From Candidatus Krumholzibacteriia bacterium (GTDB lineage Bacteria > Krumholzibacteriota > Krumholzibacteriia > LZORAL124-64-63), in contig JADGEP010000052.1 in NCBI GenBank assembly GCA_016744275.1, forward strand, positions 1 to 14,141: a DNA stretch of 14,141 nt, given 5' to 3'. The notes below the pieces were generated by a model. That model was not told the DNA's origin, did not search any database, and was given only the letters and a program-made list of their open reading frames with translations. Numbering within the stretch: position 1 is the first letter of the stretch; each line of letters starts with the position of its first letter. This document shows positions 1 through 7,187 of the stretch, piece by piece. The position numbers and the translations under genes are program-made.

Positions 1-1
1 G

Positions 2-409
2 TTCACCGCCAGTTGGGGATTTGCCAAGCTGATCATGCCCCTGCTGCTGGCGGGTGTTTTTGTCGCCGGTCTGCTGCTGGGGCGTCCAGACCACGAGGGC
101 CTGATTCCATCGACCTGGGTGGCCACCGCCGTCGGCGGCAATTCCCTTTGGGCCAATCTGCTGGCCGGGATTTCCGGAGCCTTCATGTATTTTGCAACCT
201 TGACCGAAGTGCCCATCCTGGAAGGTTTGCTGGGCTCGGGCATGGGCAAGGGGCCGGCCTTGGCTCTCTTATTAGCCGGCCCCGCCCTTTCCTTGCCCAG
301 CATTTTGGTTTTGCGCACCGTCATGGGCGGGCAAAAGACGGCCGTGTTCATCGCGCTGGTGGTCGTCTTGTCGACCCTGACCGGATACGTATTTGGAACG
401 TTCTTTTAG
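2..409 (+). CDS. ArsP/YraQ-type permease, C-terminal part (5' end outside window)
   Basis: This is the last ~135 residues of an integral membrane permease. The reading frame is open at the left edge (beginning FTASWGFAKL), so the start lies upstream. The visible part is very hydrophobic, with about four membrane segments, and contains the family-like stretches ATLTEVPI and LAGPALSLPSILVLR followed by a GGQKT turn. These resemble the C-terminal repeat of the UPF0718/YraQ/ArsP permeases. ArsP members export trivalent organoarsenicals, and other members have unknown substrates. The gene is followed after 23 bp by a small CxxC protein, then a thioredoxin and a CcdA-type protein. That neighbourhood is known for this permease family and suggests a thiol-dependent substrate such as a metalloid. 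The family call is fairly safe. The substrate is inference, and selenium- or mercury-related roles are possible. Confidence 0.75.
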   Translation, partial: FTASWGFAKLIMPLLLAGVFVAGLLLGRPDHEGLIPSTWVATAVGGNSLWANLLAGISGAFMYFATLTEVPILEGLLGSGMGKGPALALLLAGPALSLPSILVLRTVMGGQKTAVFIALVVVLSTLTGYVFGTFF

Positions 410-420
410 TCCTTTTAATC

Positions 421-427
421 AAGGAGG
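421..427 (+). promoter_or_regulatory. Shine-Dalgarno site that selects a GTG start
   Basis: AAGGAGG lies 5 nt before GTG at 433. An ATG at 431 is in another frame and encodes no recognisable protein, so this site together with the conserved N-terminus of the downstream product fixes GTG as the start. Confidence 0.8.
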
Positions 428-432
428 CGAAT

Positions 433-663
433 GTGGAAAGCAGAATACTGGGCACCGGATGTGCCAAGTGCCACAAGCTGGAAGCAGAGACCAGGGCTGT
501 CGCCGAAGACATGCAACTGGCCTGCAACATCGAAAAAGTGACGGAGCTGAAAGACATCATGTCCTATGGCGTCATGCTGACCCCGGCGTTGGTCGTCGAC
601 GGCGATGTCAAAGTGGTCGGCAAGGTGCCACCCCGGGACGAAATCAAACAACTGCTCTCTTGA
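433..663 (+). CDS. Small thioredoxin-fold redox-active disulfide protein
   Basis: A 76-residue single-domain protein that begins VESRILGTGCAKCHKLE, with a redox CxxC (CAKC) at residues 10-13 just after the first strand. The later stretch MLTPALVVDGDVKVVGKVP contains the cis-proline region (TPAL) typical of thioredoxin folds, and the length matches the family known as small redox-active disulfide protein 2. No signal peptide or membrane segment is visible, so it should be cytoplasmic. It lies 23 bp after the permease and 19 bp before the anchored thioredoxin, so the genes are almost certainly co-transcribed. Likely role (inference): thiol reduction or hand-over of a thiophilic substrate, such as trivalent arsenic, to the permease. 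GTG is preferred as the start because of the AAGGAGG site. Confidence 0.85.
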   Translation: MESRILGTGCAKCHKLEAETRAVAEDMQLACNIEKVTELKDIMSYGVMLTPALVVDGDVKVVGKVPPRDEIKQLLS

Positions 664-682
664 CATCCACTGGAGGATCATC

Positions 683-1108
683 ATGGCCAACAAGAACACC
701 ACTCTGCGCCTGGGCGCCGCCGTGGTCATCATCACCGTTGCGGCCGCGGCCTACTTCCTGCGGCCAGCCGCCACCGAACAAACTCCGGAAACTGATCAAG
801 TCGCTGCGGAGACCTCTTTGCCGCGCCTGCTGGATCTGGGCGCAGACAAATGTGTGCCCTGCAAATTGATGGCCCCCATTCTGGACGAAATGAAGGCTGA
901 CTATGCGGGCGACCTGACCGTCGAATTCATCGACGTGTGGAAAGACCCGACGGCCGCCAAACCCTATGAAATCCGAGTCATCCCGACGCAGATTTTCTTT
1001 GCCGCCGATGGCACGGAGTTGTTTCGACATGAAGGCTTTTATGGGCGCGATGAGATCCTGGCCAAATGGCAAGAGCTCGGAATCACGTTGCCCCAAAAGG
1101 GCGCCTAA
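683..1108 (+). CDS. Membrane-anchored thioredoxin-family protein
   Basis: A 141-residue protein with a short basic N-terminus and an uncleaved-looking membrane segment at about residues 9-26, followed by a Pro/Glu/Thr-rich linker and a thioredoxin domain from about residue 45. The active site is CVPC at 57-60, and the cis-proline is Pro101 in RVIPTQIFF. The orientation implied is a periplasmic or exported redox domain. The start at 683 is chosen because GGAGG ends 7 nt upstream and because the preceding in-frame residues overlap the previous gene. The stop is only 3 nt before the CcdA-type gene, so translation is probably coupled. CcdA proteins pass electrons from cytoplasmic thioredoxin to exported thioredoxins, and this protein is the natural recipient. 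Its final target is not evident. The operon suggests the permease or its substrate rather than cytochrome c maturation, since no other ccm/ccs gene is present. Confidence 0.88.
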   Translation: MANKNTTLRLGAAVVIITVAAAAYFLRPAATEQTPETDQVAAETSLPRLLDLGADKCVPCKLMAPILDEMKADYAGDLTVEFIDVWKDPTAAKPYEIRVIPTQIFFAADGTELFRHEGFYGRDEILAKWQELGITLPQKGA

Positions 1109-1111
1109 ACA

Positions 1112-1810
1112 ATGGGCGCTCTCTTTGAAACACTGACCACGGCCGTCGAAGGCGCGCCGCTGGTGGCCTTGGCCGCGGCCCTGGCTTGGGGCGTGCTGAG
1201 CATCGTTCTAAGCCCCTGCCATCTGGCCAGCATTCCTTTGATCGTGGGGTTCATTCAGGGGCGCGATGAAAGCGCTCCGGGCCGTGCGGCAGTCTTGGCC
1301 ACTCTCTTCGCCACGGGAATATTGGTCACCATCGCAGCTGTTGGGGCGGTGACCGCCAGTGCCGGGCGGCTGATGGGAGACGTGGGCCGCTTTGGCAACG
1401 TCTTTGTCGCCTTGGTGTTCATTCTGGTTGGCATGGCGTTGCTCGACATCGTGCCTCTGGCCTGGACAGCGCCCCAACCGCCGGGCATGAAACGGCGGGG
1501 CGCCTGGGCTGCGTTCATGCTGGGCCTGGTCTTTGGCATCGCGCTGGGGCCGTGCACTTTCGCCTTCATGGCCCCCATGTTGGCGGTGACGTTTAAAGTG
1601 GCGGGCGATACGCCTTTGTATGGCGCCGCACTTTTGGCCGCCTACGGCATCGGGCATTGCCTGGTGATCGCCGTGGCCGGATCCAGCGCCGCCTGGACGC
1701 AAAAAGTTCTGGATTGGAATTCCGCCTCGCCGGCCGGCCAATGGGTCAAGCGTATCTGTGGCGTGCTGGTTGTGCTGGGCGGGATCTATATGCTATACAC
1801 GGGACAATAG
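1112..1810 (+). CDS. CcdA/DsbD-type transmembrane electron carrier
   Basis: A 232-residue, very hydrophobic protein with about six membrane segments. The two membrane-embedded cysteines that define the family are visible: Cys36 in LSPCHLASIPL and Cys148 in LGPCTFAFMAP, each next to a Pro-Cys turn in pseudo-symmetric halves. The family moves reducing equivalents from cytoplasmic thioredoxin across the membrane to exported thioredoxin-like partners. The size fits stand-alone CcdA rather than full DsbD, which also has periplasmic domains. It starts 3 nt after the thioredoxin gene, which is its probable partner. The last hydrophobic segment ends GGIYMLYTGQ. The CcdA symbol is withheld because several subfamilies share this fold and the context points to a metalloid or thiol operon, not cytochrome c biogenesis. 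Confidence 0.88.
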   Translation: MGALFETLTTAVEGAPLVALAAALAWGVLSIVLSPCHLASIPLIVGFIQGRDESAPGRAAVLATLFATGILVTIAAVGAVTASAGRLMGDVGRFGNVFVALVFILVGMALLDIVPLAWTAPQPPGMKRRGAWAAFMLGLVFGIALGPCTFAFMAPMLAVTFKVAGDTPLYGAALLAAYGIGHCLVIAVAGSSAAWTQKVLDWNSASPAGQWVKRICGVLVVLGGIYMLYTGQ

Positions 1811-1870
1811 AATACTCCCCGTAGAGTCCGCACATGAATCCGGCACAAGTTCACAATTCAGGAGGCCAAA

Positions 1871-2683
1871 ATGGCTGACGAGAAGACGGCTCCCGAGATC
1901 GAAGACTACCAGATGTCCTACGAAGACAGCAGCGACCGCGTGCCCGTCTTGTGGATCCACGGCTACCCCCTGGACAATACGCTGTGGGATTACCAGATTG
2001 ATGGTCTGGCGGACATCGCCCGCTTGATCACGCCCGACCTGCGCGGCCATGGCATGAGTGAACCAACTGCTCCTCCGTACAGCATGGCGACCTTCGCGGA
2101 CGATTGCATGCGGTTGCTGGACGACATCGGTTGTGCCGGGCCGGTGGTGGTTGCGGGCTTGTCCATGGGTGGTTACGTAGCCTTTGAAATCTGCCGTCGT
2201 CATCCCGAACGCGTGGCCGGATTGATCCTATCAGCCACCCGCGCCGGTGCTGATTCGGCCGACACCCAAAAGGCCCGTGATCTTTCGGCCGATCAGGCAA
2301 TCGCTGAAGGTGTGGCGCCCATAGCTGCAGGCATGGTGCCCCGGTTGTTTGCGCCGGCGACCTATGAGAAAGAGCCGGGTCTGGTGGATTTTGTGCACGA
2401 AATGATGCTCGAGACTTCGGTCGACGGCATGGTCGGTGCGTGTGCAGCCATGCGCGACCGTCCGGATTCGACCCTGGATTTCCCGCAGTTGGATCTGCCC
2501 ACGCTTATTCTGCACGGAGCGGAAGACCAGTTGATTCCCGTGAGCGAAGCGGAAATCATGCACAAGGGCATATCCGGGTCAAAGCTGGTTGTCTTGGAGG
2601 GTGCGGGGCATTTGCCCAACATGGAGATGCCGCTGGAGTACAACGAAGCGGTGCGCGGATTTTTGGAAGGGTTTTACGAATAG
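1871..2683 (+). CDS. Alpha/beta-fold hydrolase
   Basis: A 270-residue single-domain hydrolase. The nucleophile elbow is GLSMGG with Ser98. The probable acid is Asp219 in GAEDQLIP, and the catalytic His is His247 in GAGHLPN. The oxyanion HG dipeptide is at residues 30-31 (WIHGYPLDN), and PDLRGHG follows strand 4. There is no signal peptide, so it is a cytoplasmic enzyme. An AGGAGG site lies about 6 nt before ATG 1871. It is 60 bp after the CcdA-type gene on the same strand, so it may be a distal member of that operon or have its own promoter. It resembles the broad esterase / enol-lactonase / haloperoxidase-like group. It faces an AhpD/CMD-family remnant, which could tempt a PcaD-PcaC (beta-ketoadipate) reading. 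That is not supported, because the CMD remnant has the peroxidase-type CxxC and no other pathway gene is present. Substrate unknown. Confidence 0.9.
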   Translation: MADEKTAPEIEDYQMSYEDSSDRVPVLWIHGYPLDNTLWDYQIDGLADIARLITPDLRGHGMSEPTAPPYSMATFADDCMRLLDDIGCAGPVVVAGLSMGGYVAFEICRRHPERVAGLILSATRAGADSADTQKARDLSADQAIAEGVAPIAAGMVPRLFAPATYEKEPGLVDFVHEMMLETSVDGMVGACAAMRDRPDSTLDFPQLDLPTLILHGAEDQLIPVSEAEIMHKGISGSKLVVLEGAGHLPNMEMPLEYNEAVRGFLEGFYE

Positions 2684-2707
2684 GCTGAATCCCGCAGCGA
2701 CCAACAA

Positions 2708-2739
2708 GAAGAGGCCACGACAATTGTCGCGGCCTCTTC
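2708..2739. terminator. Strong hairpin between convergent genes (bidirectional terminator candidate)
   Basis: GAAGAGGCC (2708-2716) pairs with GGCCTCTTC (2731-2739). After one A-C mismatch, CGACAA and TTGTCG continue the stem to the centre. It lies 25 bp after the hydrolase stop and 42 bp beyond the stop of the opposing CMD remnant. Only short T-rich stretches flank it (CCTTTGG on plus, CTTGTTGG on minus), so termination efficiency is uncertain. Confidence 0.65.
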
Positions 2740-2780
2740 CTTTGGCCAAACTCAGCTATCTGGGCAAGTGTCCATTCAGC

Positions 2781-3288
2781 TCAACTTTCCTGTCCGACCA
2801 GATTGTCTGCGGCCGTCCAGGCGTTGGGCTGAAAAGCCCGATCCAGCGGAGTCTCCACCAGATGGTTGGCGTAGTTGGACATGACCTTAAGGCTCGTGCC
2901 GACGATCACTTCCAAGGCTGTTTGTTTGGTGTAACCGGCGGCTAAGAAGGTGTTCAATTCTTCCGCTTTCACCAATCCCCGCGCGCAGTGATGCGATCAC
3001 ATCGGCGGGAACCTTGGCCGCTTGCGAGATCGACGTGTGGGCCGCCATGCAGTACTCGCAACCGGCCAGGCGGTTGTTGGTCATCAGCACGATCTGGCGC
3101 TCAGTCTCGCTCATATCGGTCTTGTCGAAGAGCCCGGCCAGGGTGCGGTAGCCTTCCAACAGTGTCGGCGCTTCGGCCATTCCGGCGTGCAGATTGGCGA
3201 TCATGCCGTACTCACGCTTGGAGGCGGCCAGGAATTCCTTGCTGCCCGCGGGCGCGGATTCTTCGTTGTGCAGAACAAATTCAGACAT
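2781..3288 (-). pseudogene. AhpD-like / carboxymuconolactone decarboxylase-family gene, disrupted
   Basis: The intact 5' part starts at ATG 3288 with AGGAG about 8 nt upstream. It encodes about 105 family-like residues, including the redox centre GCEYCMAAH with Cys77, Cys80 and His84, and runs to VPADVIASLRAGI. The frame then continues into an unrelated tail (ESGRIEHLL...) that stops at 2887. The missing C-terminus appears in another frame from about position 2975: LVKAEELNTFLAAGYTKQ through VIVGTSLKVMSNYANHLV to PNAWTA, ending at 2781. Compared with intact relatives as I know them, the ~25 residues usually found between LRAG and the helix equivalent to KAEELNTFLAAGYT are absent. The lesion is therefore a deletion whose length is not a multiple of three, not a single-base slip. 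Intact members are peroxidase or reductase-like, cysteine-dependent proteins. It is the third gene of an Rrf2-dehydrogenase-CMD set. A sequencing or assembly fault cannot be excluded. Confidence 0.82.
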
Positions 3289-3336
3289 GGTTATTCTCCT
3301 TCGATTTTACTCGATTTAAGTGTCACTCTTCACGGA

Positions 3337-4086
3337 TTAAAAAGTCATGCCGCCGTCGACGGCGAACTCTTGCCCTTGCACATAGGAGGCTTCGTCGCTG
3401 GCCAGGAATGTGACCAGATTGGCGACCTCTTCCGAGCTGCCAAAGCGGCCCAGGGCCACCTGACTGGCAATGCCTTCGGCCATCTGTGCGGCCTCTTCGG
3501 CGGGCATGTCCATCTTGCCGTAGATGGGCGTTTCAATGGGGCCCGGACTCACAGAGTTGACCCGGATTCCGCGCGGAGAAAGTTCGGCTGCGGCGACACG
3601 CACCATTTGGTGTAAGGCTGCCTTGGTGGCTGAGTAGGCGCTCGATCCGGGCATGGCCAAGCGGTTGGATATTGAAGTCGTGGCAATGATCGCCGCGCCA
3701 TCTTTCAATACCGGCGCCGCATGTTTGATTGCCAACCAGGGGCCCTTAACATTGACGGCGAATTGGCGGTCGAAGTCCTCTTCGGTATGCTCCTCGAAGG
3801 GAGCGAAACGGGCGATGCCGGCGTTGAGAAACAGAACGTCGATGGCGCCGTGCTTCTCCCTCACCTCGGCAAAGAGCGCTTTGACTGCGGCGCTGTCCGA
3901 GGCGTCAGAAGCCATGACATCGGCCTCGCCACCCAGTTCCGCCTTGGCCGCCTCGAGGGTCTTGGGGTTGGTGCCGGTGATGATGACTTTAGCGCCTTCG
4001 GCCACGAAACGTTTGGCTGTGGCCAGTCCGATTCCCGTGGTGCCTCCGGTGACGACGGCAACTTTGTTGTTCAGTTTCTTGGACAT
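3337..4086 (-). CDS. Short-chain dehydrogenase/reductase (classical SDR)
   Basis: A 249-residue NAD(P)-dependent oxidoreductase. In order it shows the nucleotide-binding TGGTTGIG (13-20), NAG (88-90), the structural Asn112 (VNVKG), Ser138 and YSATK with Tyr151 and Lys155, followed by the PGPIETPIYG cofactor loop and the C-terminal FAVDGG of classical 250-aa SDRs. Strand 2 ends ITGTN, without the Asp that favours NAD, so NADP is possible but not certain. The start at 4086 (MSKKLNNKVAVVTGG) is preferred over an upstream Met at 4134, because family members begin here and AGAGAG lies close upstream. The upstream codons would also overlap a candidate Rrf2 operator. It is 59 bp after the Rrf2 gene and 48 bp before the CMD-family pseudogene. 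A role in removing a reactive carbonyl or quinone under redox control is plausible inference. Substrate unknown. Confidence 0.92.
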   Translation of the reverse strand: MSKKLNNKVAVVTGGTTGIGLATAKRFVAEGAKVIITGTNPKTLEAAKAELGGEADVMASDASDSAAVKALFAEVREKHGAIDVLFLNAGIARFAPFEEHTEEDFDRQFAVNVKGPWLAIKHAAPVLKDGAAIIATTSISNRLAMPGSSAYSATKAALHQMVRVAAAELSPRGIRVNSVSPGPIETPIYGKMDMPAEEAAQMAEGIASQVALGRFGSSEEVANLVTFLASDEASYVQGQEFAVDGGMTF

Positions 4087-4101
4087 GAGATTCTCTCTTT
4101 C

Positions 4102-4126
4102 GTCTGTCACCGTTTTGGTAACAGTT
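4102..4126 (-). promoter_or_regulatory. Second candidate Rrf2 operator, upstream of the SDR
   Basis: On the minus strand it reads AACTGT-N12-GACAG, the same half-sites and spacing as the palindrome upstream of the Rrf2 gene. The left half is at 4121-4126 and the right half at 4104-4108. It ends about 16 bp before the SDR start. A TTGAAC hexamer just upstream (rc of 4128-4133) could be a -35 element, but no good -10 follows. Binding by the adjacent regulator is inference from the repetition. Confidence 0.55.
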
Positions 4127-4145
4127 AGGTTCAAAAAAAATGCCG

Positions 4146-4562
4146 CTAAGTGATGTATTCCGTCACCAAGTCGGCAACTGTCGTTTGCTTCAGTTCAATG
4201 GCCAGGGTGTCCTCGAGTTTCTCATTCAGGTCATGCAACAGGTTCTTCATCCGGCGCGCCACGATGCAGTCGGATCCGCAATCCGGGCGGTGAACCTTCA
4301 GGGGTTGTGAGGTTTCCAGGGCCCGGTACACATCCAGCAAGGTGATTGTTCCGGCTGGCCGCGCCAGGGTTGAGCCGCCGCCCTTGCCTTGCCGGGTGTC
4401 CACCAGTCCGGCTTCGCGCAGAACACTGATGAGTCCGCGCAAGAACGACGGGTTGGTGCCTACGCTGTGGGCCAGATCCTGGGAGCCGATCAGCTTTCCT
4501 TCATTCCAGGCCAAGGCGCACATCAAGTGCACGGCCATGGAAAACTGGGTGTTGGAAAGCAT
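4146..4562 (-). CDS. Rrf2-family transcriptional regulator
   Basis: A 138-residue winged-helix regulator. The N-terminus MLSNTQFSMAVHLMCALAWN and the helix-turn-helix region IGSQDLAHSVGTNPSFLRGLISVLREAGLV are typical of Rrf2, and the wing follows as TRQGKGGGSTLARPAGTITLLDVYRALE. The start at 4562 is chosen because AAGGAG precedes it by 7 nt. The upstream Met at 4625 would put the candidate operator inside the gene. The effector region has only two nearby cysteines, Cys95 and Cys99 (PDCGSDC), plus Cys15. The three-Cys Fe-S ligand set of IscR is not present, so a thiol or disulfide switch, or no cofactor, is more likely than an IscR-type cluster (inference). It is the first gene of a likely Rrf2-SDR-CMD operon, and palindromes upstream of it and of the SDR suggest autoregulation. 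Confidence 0.92.
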   Translation of the reverse strand: MLSNTQFSMAVHLMCALAWNEGKLIGSQDLAHSVGTNPSFLRGLISVLREAGLVDTRQGKGGGSTLARPAGTITLLDVYRALETSQPLKVHRPDCGSDCIVARRMKNLLHDLNEKLEDTLAIELKQTTVADLVTEYIT

Positions 4563-4587
4563 TGGGGGCTCCTTGGGTTGATTGCTT

Positions 4588-4612
4588 AACTGTCTGCAAT
4601 TTACTGACAGTT
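4588..4612 (-). promoter_or_regulatory. Candidate Rrf2 operator overlapping the regulator's promoter
   Basis: A near-perfect 25-bp palindrome with exact 7-bp arms, AACTGTC (4588-4594) and GACAGTT (4606-4612), 11 bp apart. It lies 26-50 bp upstream of the Rrf2 start. A possible sigma-70 promoter on the minus strand (TTGCGG, 16 bp, TAAATT) would place the -10 inside the palindrome, as expected for autorepression. The palindrome is seen directly. Its function is inferred. Confidence 0.65.
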
Positions 4613-4627
4613 TCAACATCCGCAAGT

Positions 4628-4659
4628 AAAAAAACGGCCAGCATGATCGCCGGCCGTTT
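4628..4659 (-). terminator. Intrinsic terminator of the subtilase gene
   Basis: On the minus strand AAACGGCC (4652-4659) pairs with GGCCGTTT (4632-4639) around a 12-nt loop and runs into a 7-T tract (4628-4634). It lies 23 bp beyond the subtilase stop and just upstream of the Rrf2 promoter region. Confidence 0.88.
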
Positions 4660-4681
4660 CAGTACGGGTTGAATCAGCATA

Positions 4682-7021
4682 TCAACGAATCAGCACCATC
4701 TGTTCAACCGCGGTGCGATTTCCCTGCACAAGGCGAGCAAAGTAGACCCCGGATTGCGCCTGACGCGGACGCCAAGTCACCTGATTAGGCCCCGCTTCCT
4801 GCACACCATCGAGCAGCGTCGCCACCCGGTGCCCTGCCACATCGTAAATTGTCAGGGTCGCCCACCCCGCTTGCTCCAGTTCAAAACTTAGCACCGTGGC
4901 GGGATTGAACGGGTCCGGATAGTTGGGCGCCAACCCAAAGGCCGCCCCTGGCAGCTCGACACCGGTTGGCACTCCGACAAACACCTCAAACGGCATCGTG
5001 GTATTGGCGCCACAGACATCGGTGGTGGTGAGAATGACCGGAAATTGGCCTTCATGGGTGAAGGTGTGTTGTGGCGATTGAGCCGTACTGGTGTGGCCAT
5101 CGCCAAAGTCCCAAAACCATGACGTCACGTTGCCGACGCTGGCATCGGTGAACTGCACCGCCAGCGGCGCGTCGCCCCAGTGGGTGCTGGCAGAAAACTG
5201 GGCCAGCACCGGCGAGGGCACTGCCACCAGATTGTTCATCACCTTGCCACCCAGCCACTGGTAGCCCATCACATCCGGCGCCATGACTGTCAGGTTGACT
5301 GTATAGATTCCCGGATCGTTGAACAACCAAGTCGGGTTCTGCTGAGTGCTCGTCGAGCCGTCGCCAAAGTCCCAGTGCCAGGTGGCCAGCGGCCAGGCGT
5401 AGGAAACAGACAAGTCCGTAAAATTCACCTGCAGTGGCAGGCAGCCGGATGTCGGCGTGGCACTGAAATTCGCACTGGCCGCACTCACTTCGACCGCGGC
5501 CGCGGCGTTGATCATACCGTAGCCCGTGTAGGCATCCCACCCGGGACCTGCCTCAAGCCAATCGGACATATCAATCGCCGTAAAACAGATCTGGTCCCGC
5601 ACCATATCCGGCGGCATGCCAGGCATGTGGGACAACATCACGGCGGCTACACCAGCCACATAGGGCGCTGCGCAGGAAGTGCCGCTGAAATATCCGTAGT
5701 AGTCGGTGGCATCCCAACCGCCGGCGCCCGTGATGTCGGTCGATGGCAGAATGGCCGGCCCCATGACGTCCACCGCATCGGGCAAGTCGGGGCCGGACAG
5801 GGCCGAATAATTGGACCCCCACCAACGTTCACCATCACAGGTGTAGCTGTTCGCATCGGGCGACACACCACTATCCAATTCGGCGGGGTCGGAACTGCTG
5901 CGCTTGCGTTCGCCACAGGGCGAGGCTGCGCCCACCGCAATCACCAGCGGTGAATTGGCCGGATAGATGATCGTCGACGCGTTCTCATTGCCCACCGCCG
6001 CCACCAAGACGACACCCGCGCTATGGGCGTACTGCAGGGCCATGTCGGTGGGCGGATCCAGGGCCATGTTGAAGCCAAAGCTCATGCTCACAACGGCGGC
6101 ACCATTGTCGGCTGCAAAATGCAGAGCACTCTGCACGGCTGACAGGTAGAGATTGCCCTGGGAGTCGGCGACCTTCAGGGGCATCACGCTGCACCCACCA
6201 GCGGCGCCCACGACACCGGCCGCATTGTTGGCCCGCGCCGCAGCAACCCCTGCACATAAGGTTCCGTGCCCGGCCGCTGCGCTGTCATCACTGGGGTTGT
6301 TGTCGTTGTCACCGAAATCGTAGCCCGCCACCAGACGCAAGTCCGGATGGGTCAGGTCGACGCCCGTGTCCATGATGGCGATGACAACGTTCGGGTCGCC
6401 ATACCCCTGGTCGCCCCCCCAGGCCAGCGGCATCTTGGCATCAAAGCCTGGCATGCCGACCGCCGGGCCAGTATAAGTCGCCGTCGCCCAATCGTAGCTG
6501 AGGAATTGCGCAATGTTGTGGTGACCCCAGTTGTTGCCGTAAGCCGGATCGTTGGGCGTGACCGGCACGGTTGTCAGATGGACCTGCCAATCGGGCACAG
6601 CCCGGCTGACCTGCGGATCGGCCAACAGCAAGGCAGCGGCTGCCGGGATGTCGGACTTGTTCGGCAAGTGGATCATGAACCAACGGTCGAGGCCCAGCGT
6701 TTGAGCCGACTGTTCGTTTTTGAGTTTGTTGTAAGGGACGGTGATACCGGTGGCGCCGAGATTATCGAGCAGTTGGTCAACCGACACCAATCCGGTGCGT
6801 CCAGTGGGTAGCGCCTTGCCCCGCTCCCGGGTTGATGACAGGGCCGTCGCCTTGCACGCCTCGGTTGTGAATTGGACCATCAGGCGGCCGGGTGCGTGAT
6901 GAAGTTGCGGTGGTTGGATTGATGGGTGATGTGGTGCAGGGTGAGCAGCGGCTTGGGCACCGGTGGGAATTGAGATTAGGATCAGGCAGAAAAATGCGCA
7001 GAGTATGGTATGGGCTTTCAT
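4682..7021 (-). CDS. Secreted subtilisin-family (S8) serine protease with two PKD domains and a C-terminal sorting domain
   Basis: A 779-residue secreted protease. The signal peptide is at about residues 1-25 (hydrophobic core ILCAFFCLILISI, then GAQAAA). A propeptide-like region covers about 45-150. The S8 domain has Asp218 (IMDTGVD), His252 (GHGTLCAG), the oxyanion Asn345 (VGNENAS) and Ser448 (SGTSCAAP), so the catalytic set is complete. Two PKD domains follow at about 517-585 and 607-683, each with WDFGDG. The last ~85 residues begin NYPDPFNPAT and include IYDVAGHRVATLLDG and SGVYFARL, a FlgD/T9SS-type C-terminal domain used for surface or extracellular sorting in FCB-group bacteria. The start at 7021 is chosen over 7054 because it begins the signal peptide and has GAGGGGG nearby. 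It is monocistronic, with its own terminator. The likely role is extracellular protein degradation. The sorting route is inference. Confidence 0.94.
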   Translation of the reverse strand: MKAHTILCAFFCLILISIPTGAQAAAHPAPHHPSIQPPQLHHAPGRLMVQFTTEACKATALSSTRERGKALPTGRTGLVSVDQLLDNLGATGITVPYNKLKNEQSAQTLGLDRWFMIHLPNKSDIPAAAALLLADPQVSRAVPDWQVHLTTVPVTPNDPAYGNNWGHHNIAQFLSYDWATATYTGPAVGMPGFDAKMPLAWGGDQGYGDPNVVIAIMDTGVDLTHPDLRLVAGYDFGDNDNNPSDDSAAAGHGTLCAGVAAARANNAAGVVGAAGGCSVMPLKVADSQGNLYLSAVQSALHFAADNGAAVVSMSFGFNMALDPPTDMALQYAHSAGVVLVAAVGNENASTIIYPANSPLVIAVGAASPCGERKRSSSDPAELDSGVSPDANSYTCDGERWWGSNYSALSGPDLPDAVDVMGPAILPSTDITGAGGWDATDYYGYFSGTSCAAPYVAGVAAVMLSHMPGMPPDMVRDQICFTAIDMSDWLEAGPGWDAYTGYGMINAAAAVEVSAASANFSATPTSGCLPLQVNFTDLSVSYAWPLATWHWDFGDGSTSTQQNPTWLFNDPGIYTVNLTVMAPDVMGYQWLGGKVMNNLVAVPSPVLAQFSASTHWGDAPLAVQFTDASVGNVTSWFWDFGDGHTSTAQSPQHTFTHEGQFPVILTTTDVCGANTTMPFEVFVGVPTGVELPGAAFGLAPNYPDPFNPATVLSFELEQAGWATLTIYDVAGHRVATLLDGVQEAGPNQVTWRPRQAQSGVYFARLVQGNRTAVEQMVLIR

Positions 7022-7187
7022 CGTGTTCCCCCTCGAGCAAGTCGTCTTGACCATCGAAACTGGGGCTCGCGAGGGCTGTGGTGTTGCCGACGAGCCGATT
7101 GTTTAGTGGATTGGGGGGATGGTAGCACGAATTGGGGGTTTTTGATTGTGTTTTGTCATTAGAATCATGGGGTTGGTATCGGTCTGT

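Noticed and set aside
1871..3288. Alpha/beta hydrolase plus CMD gene as a PcaD-PcaC beta-ketoadipate pair
   Set aside because: The CMD remnant has the AhpD-type CxxCxxxH centre rather than a PcaC-type active site, the genes are convergent rather than an operon, and no other aromatic degradation gene is present.
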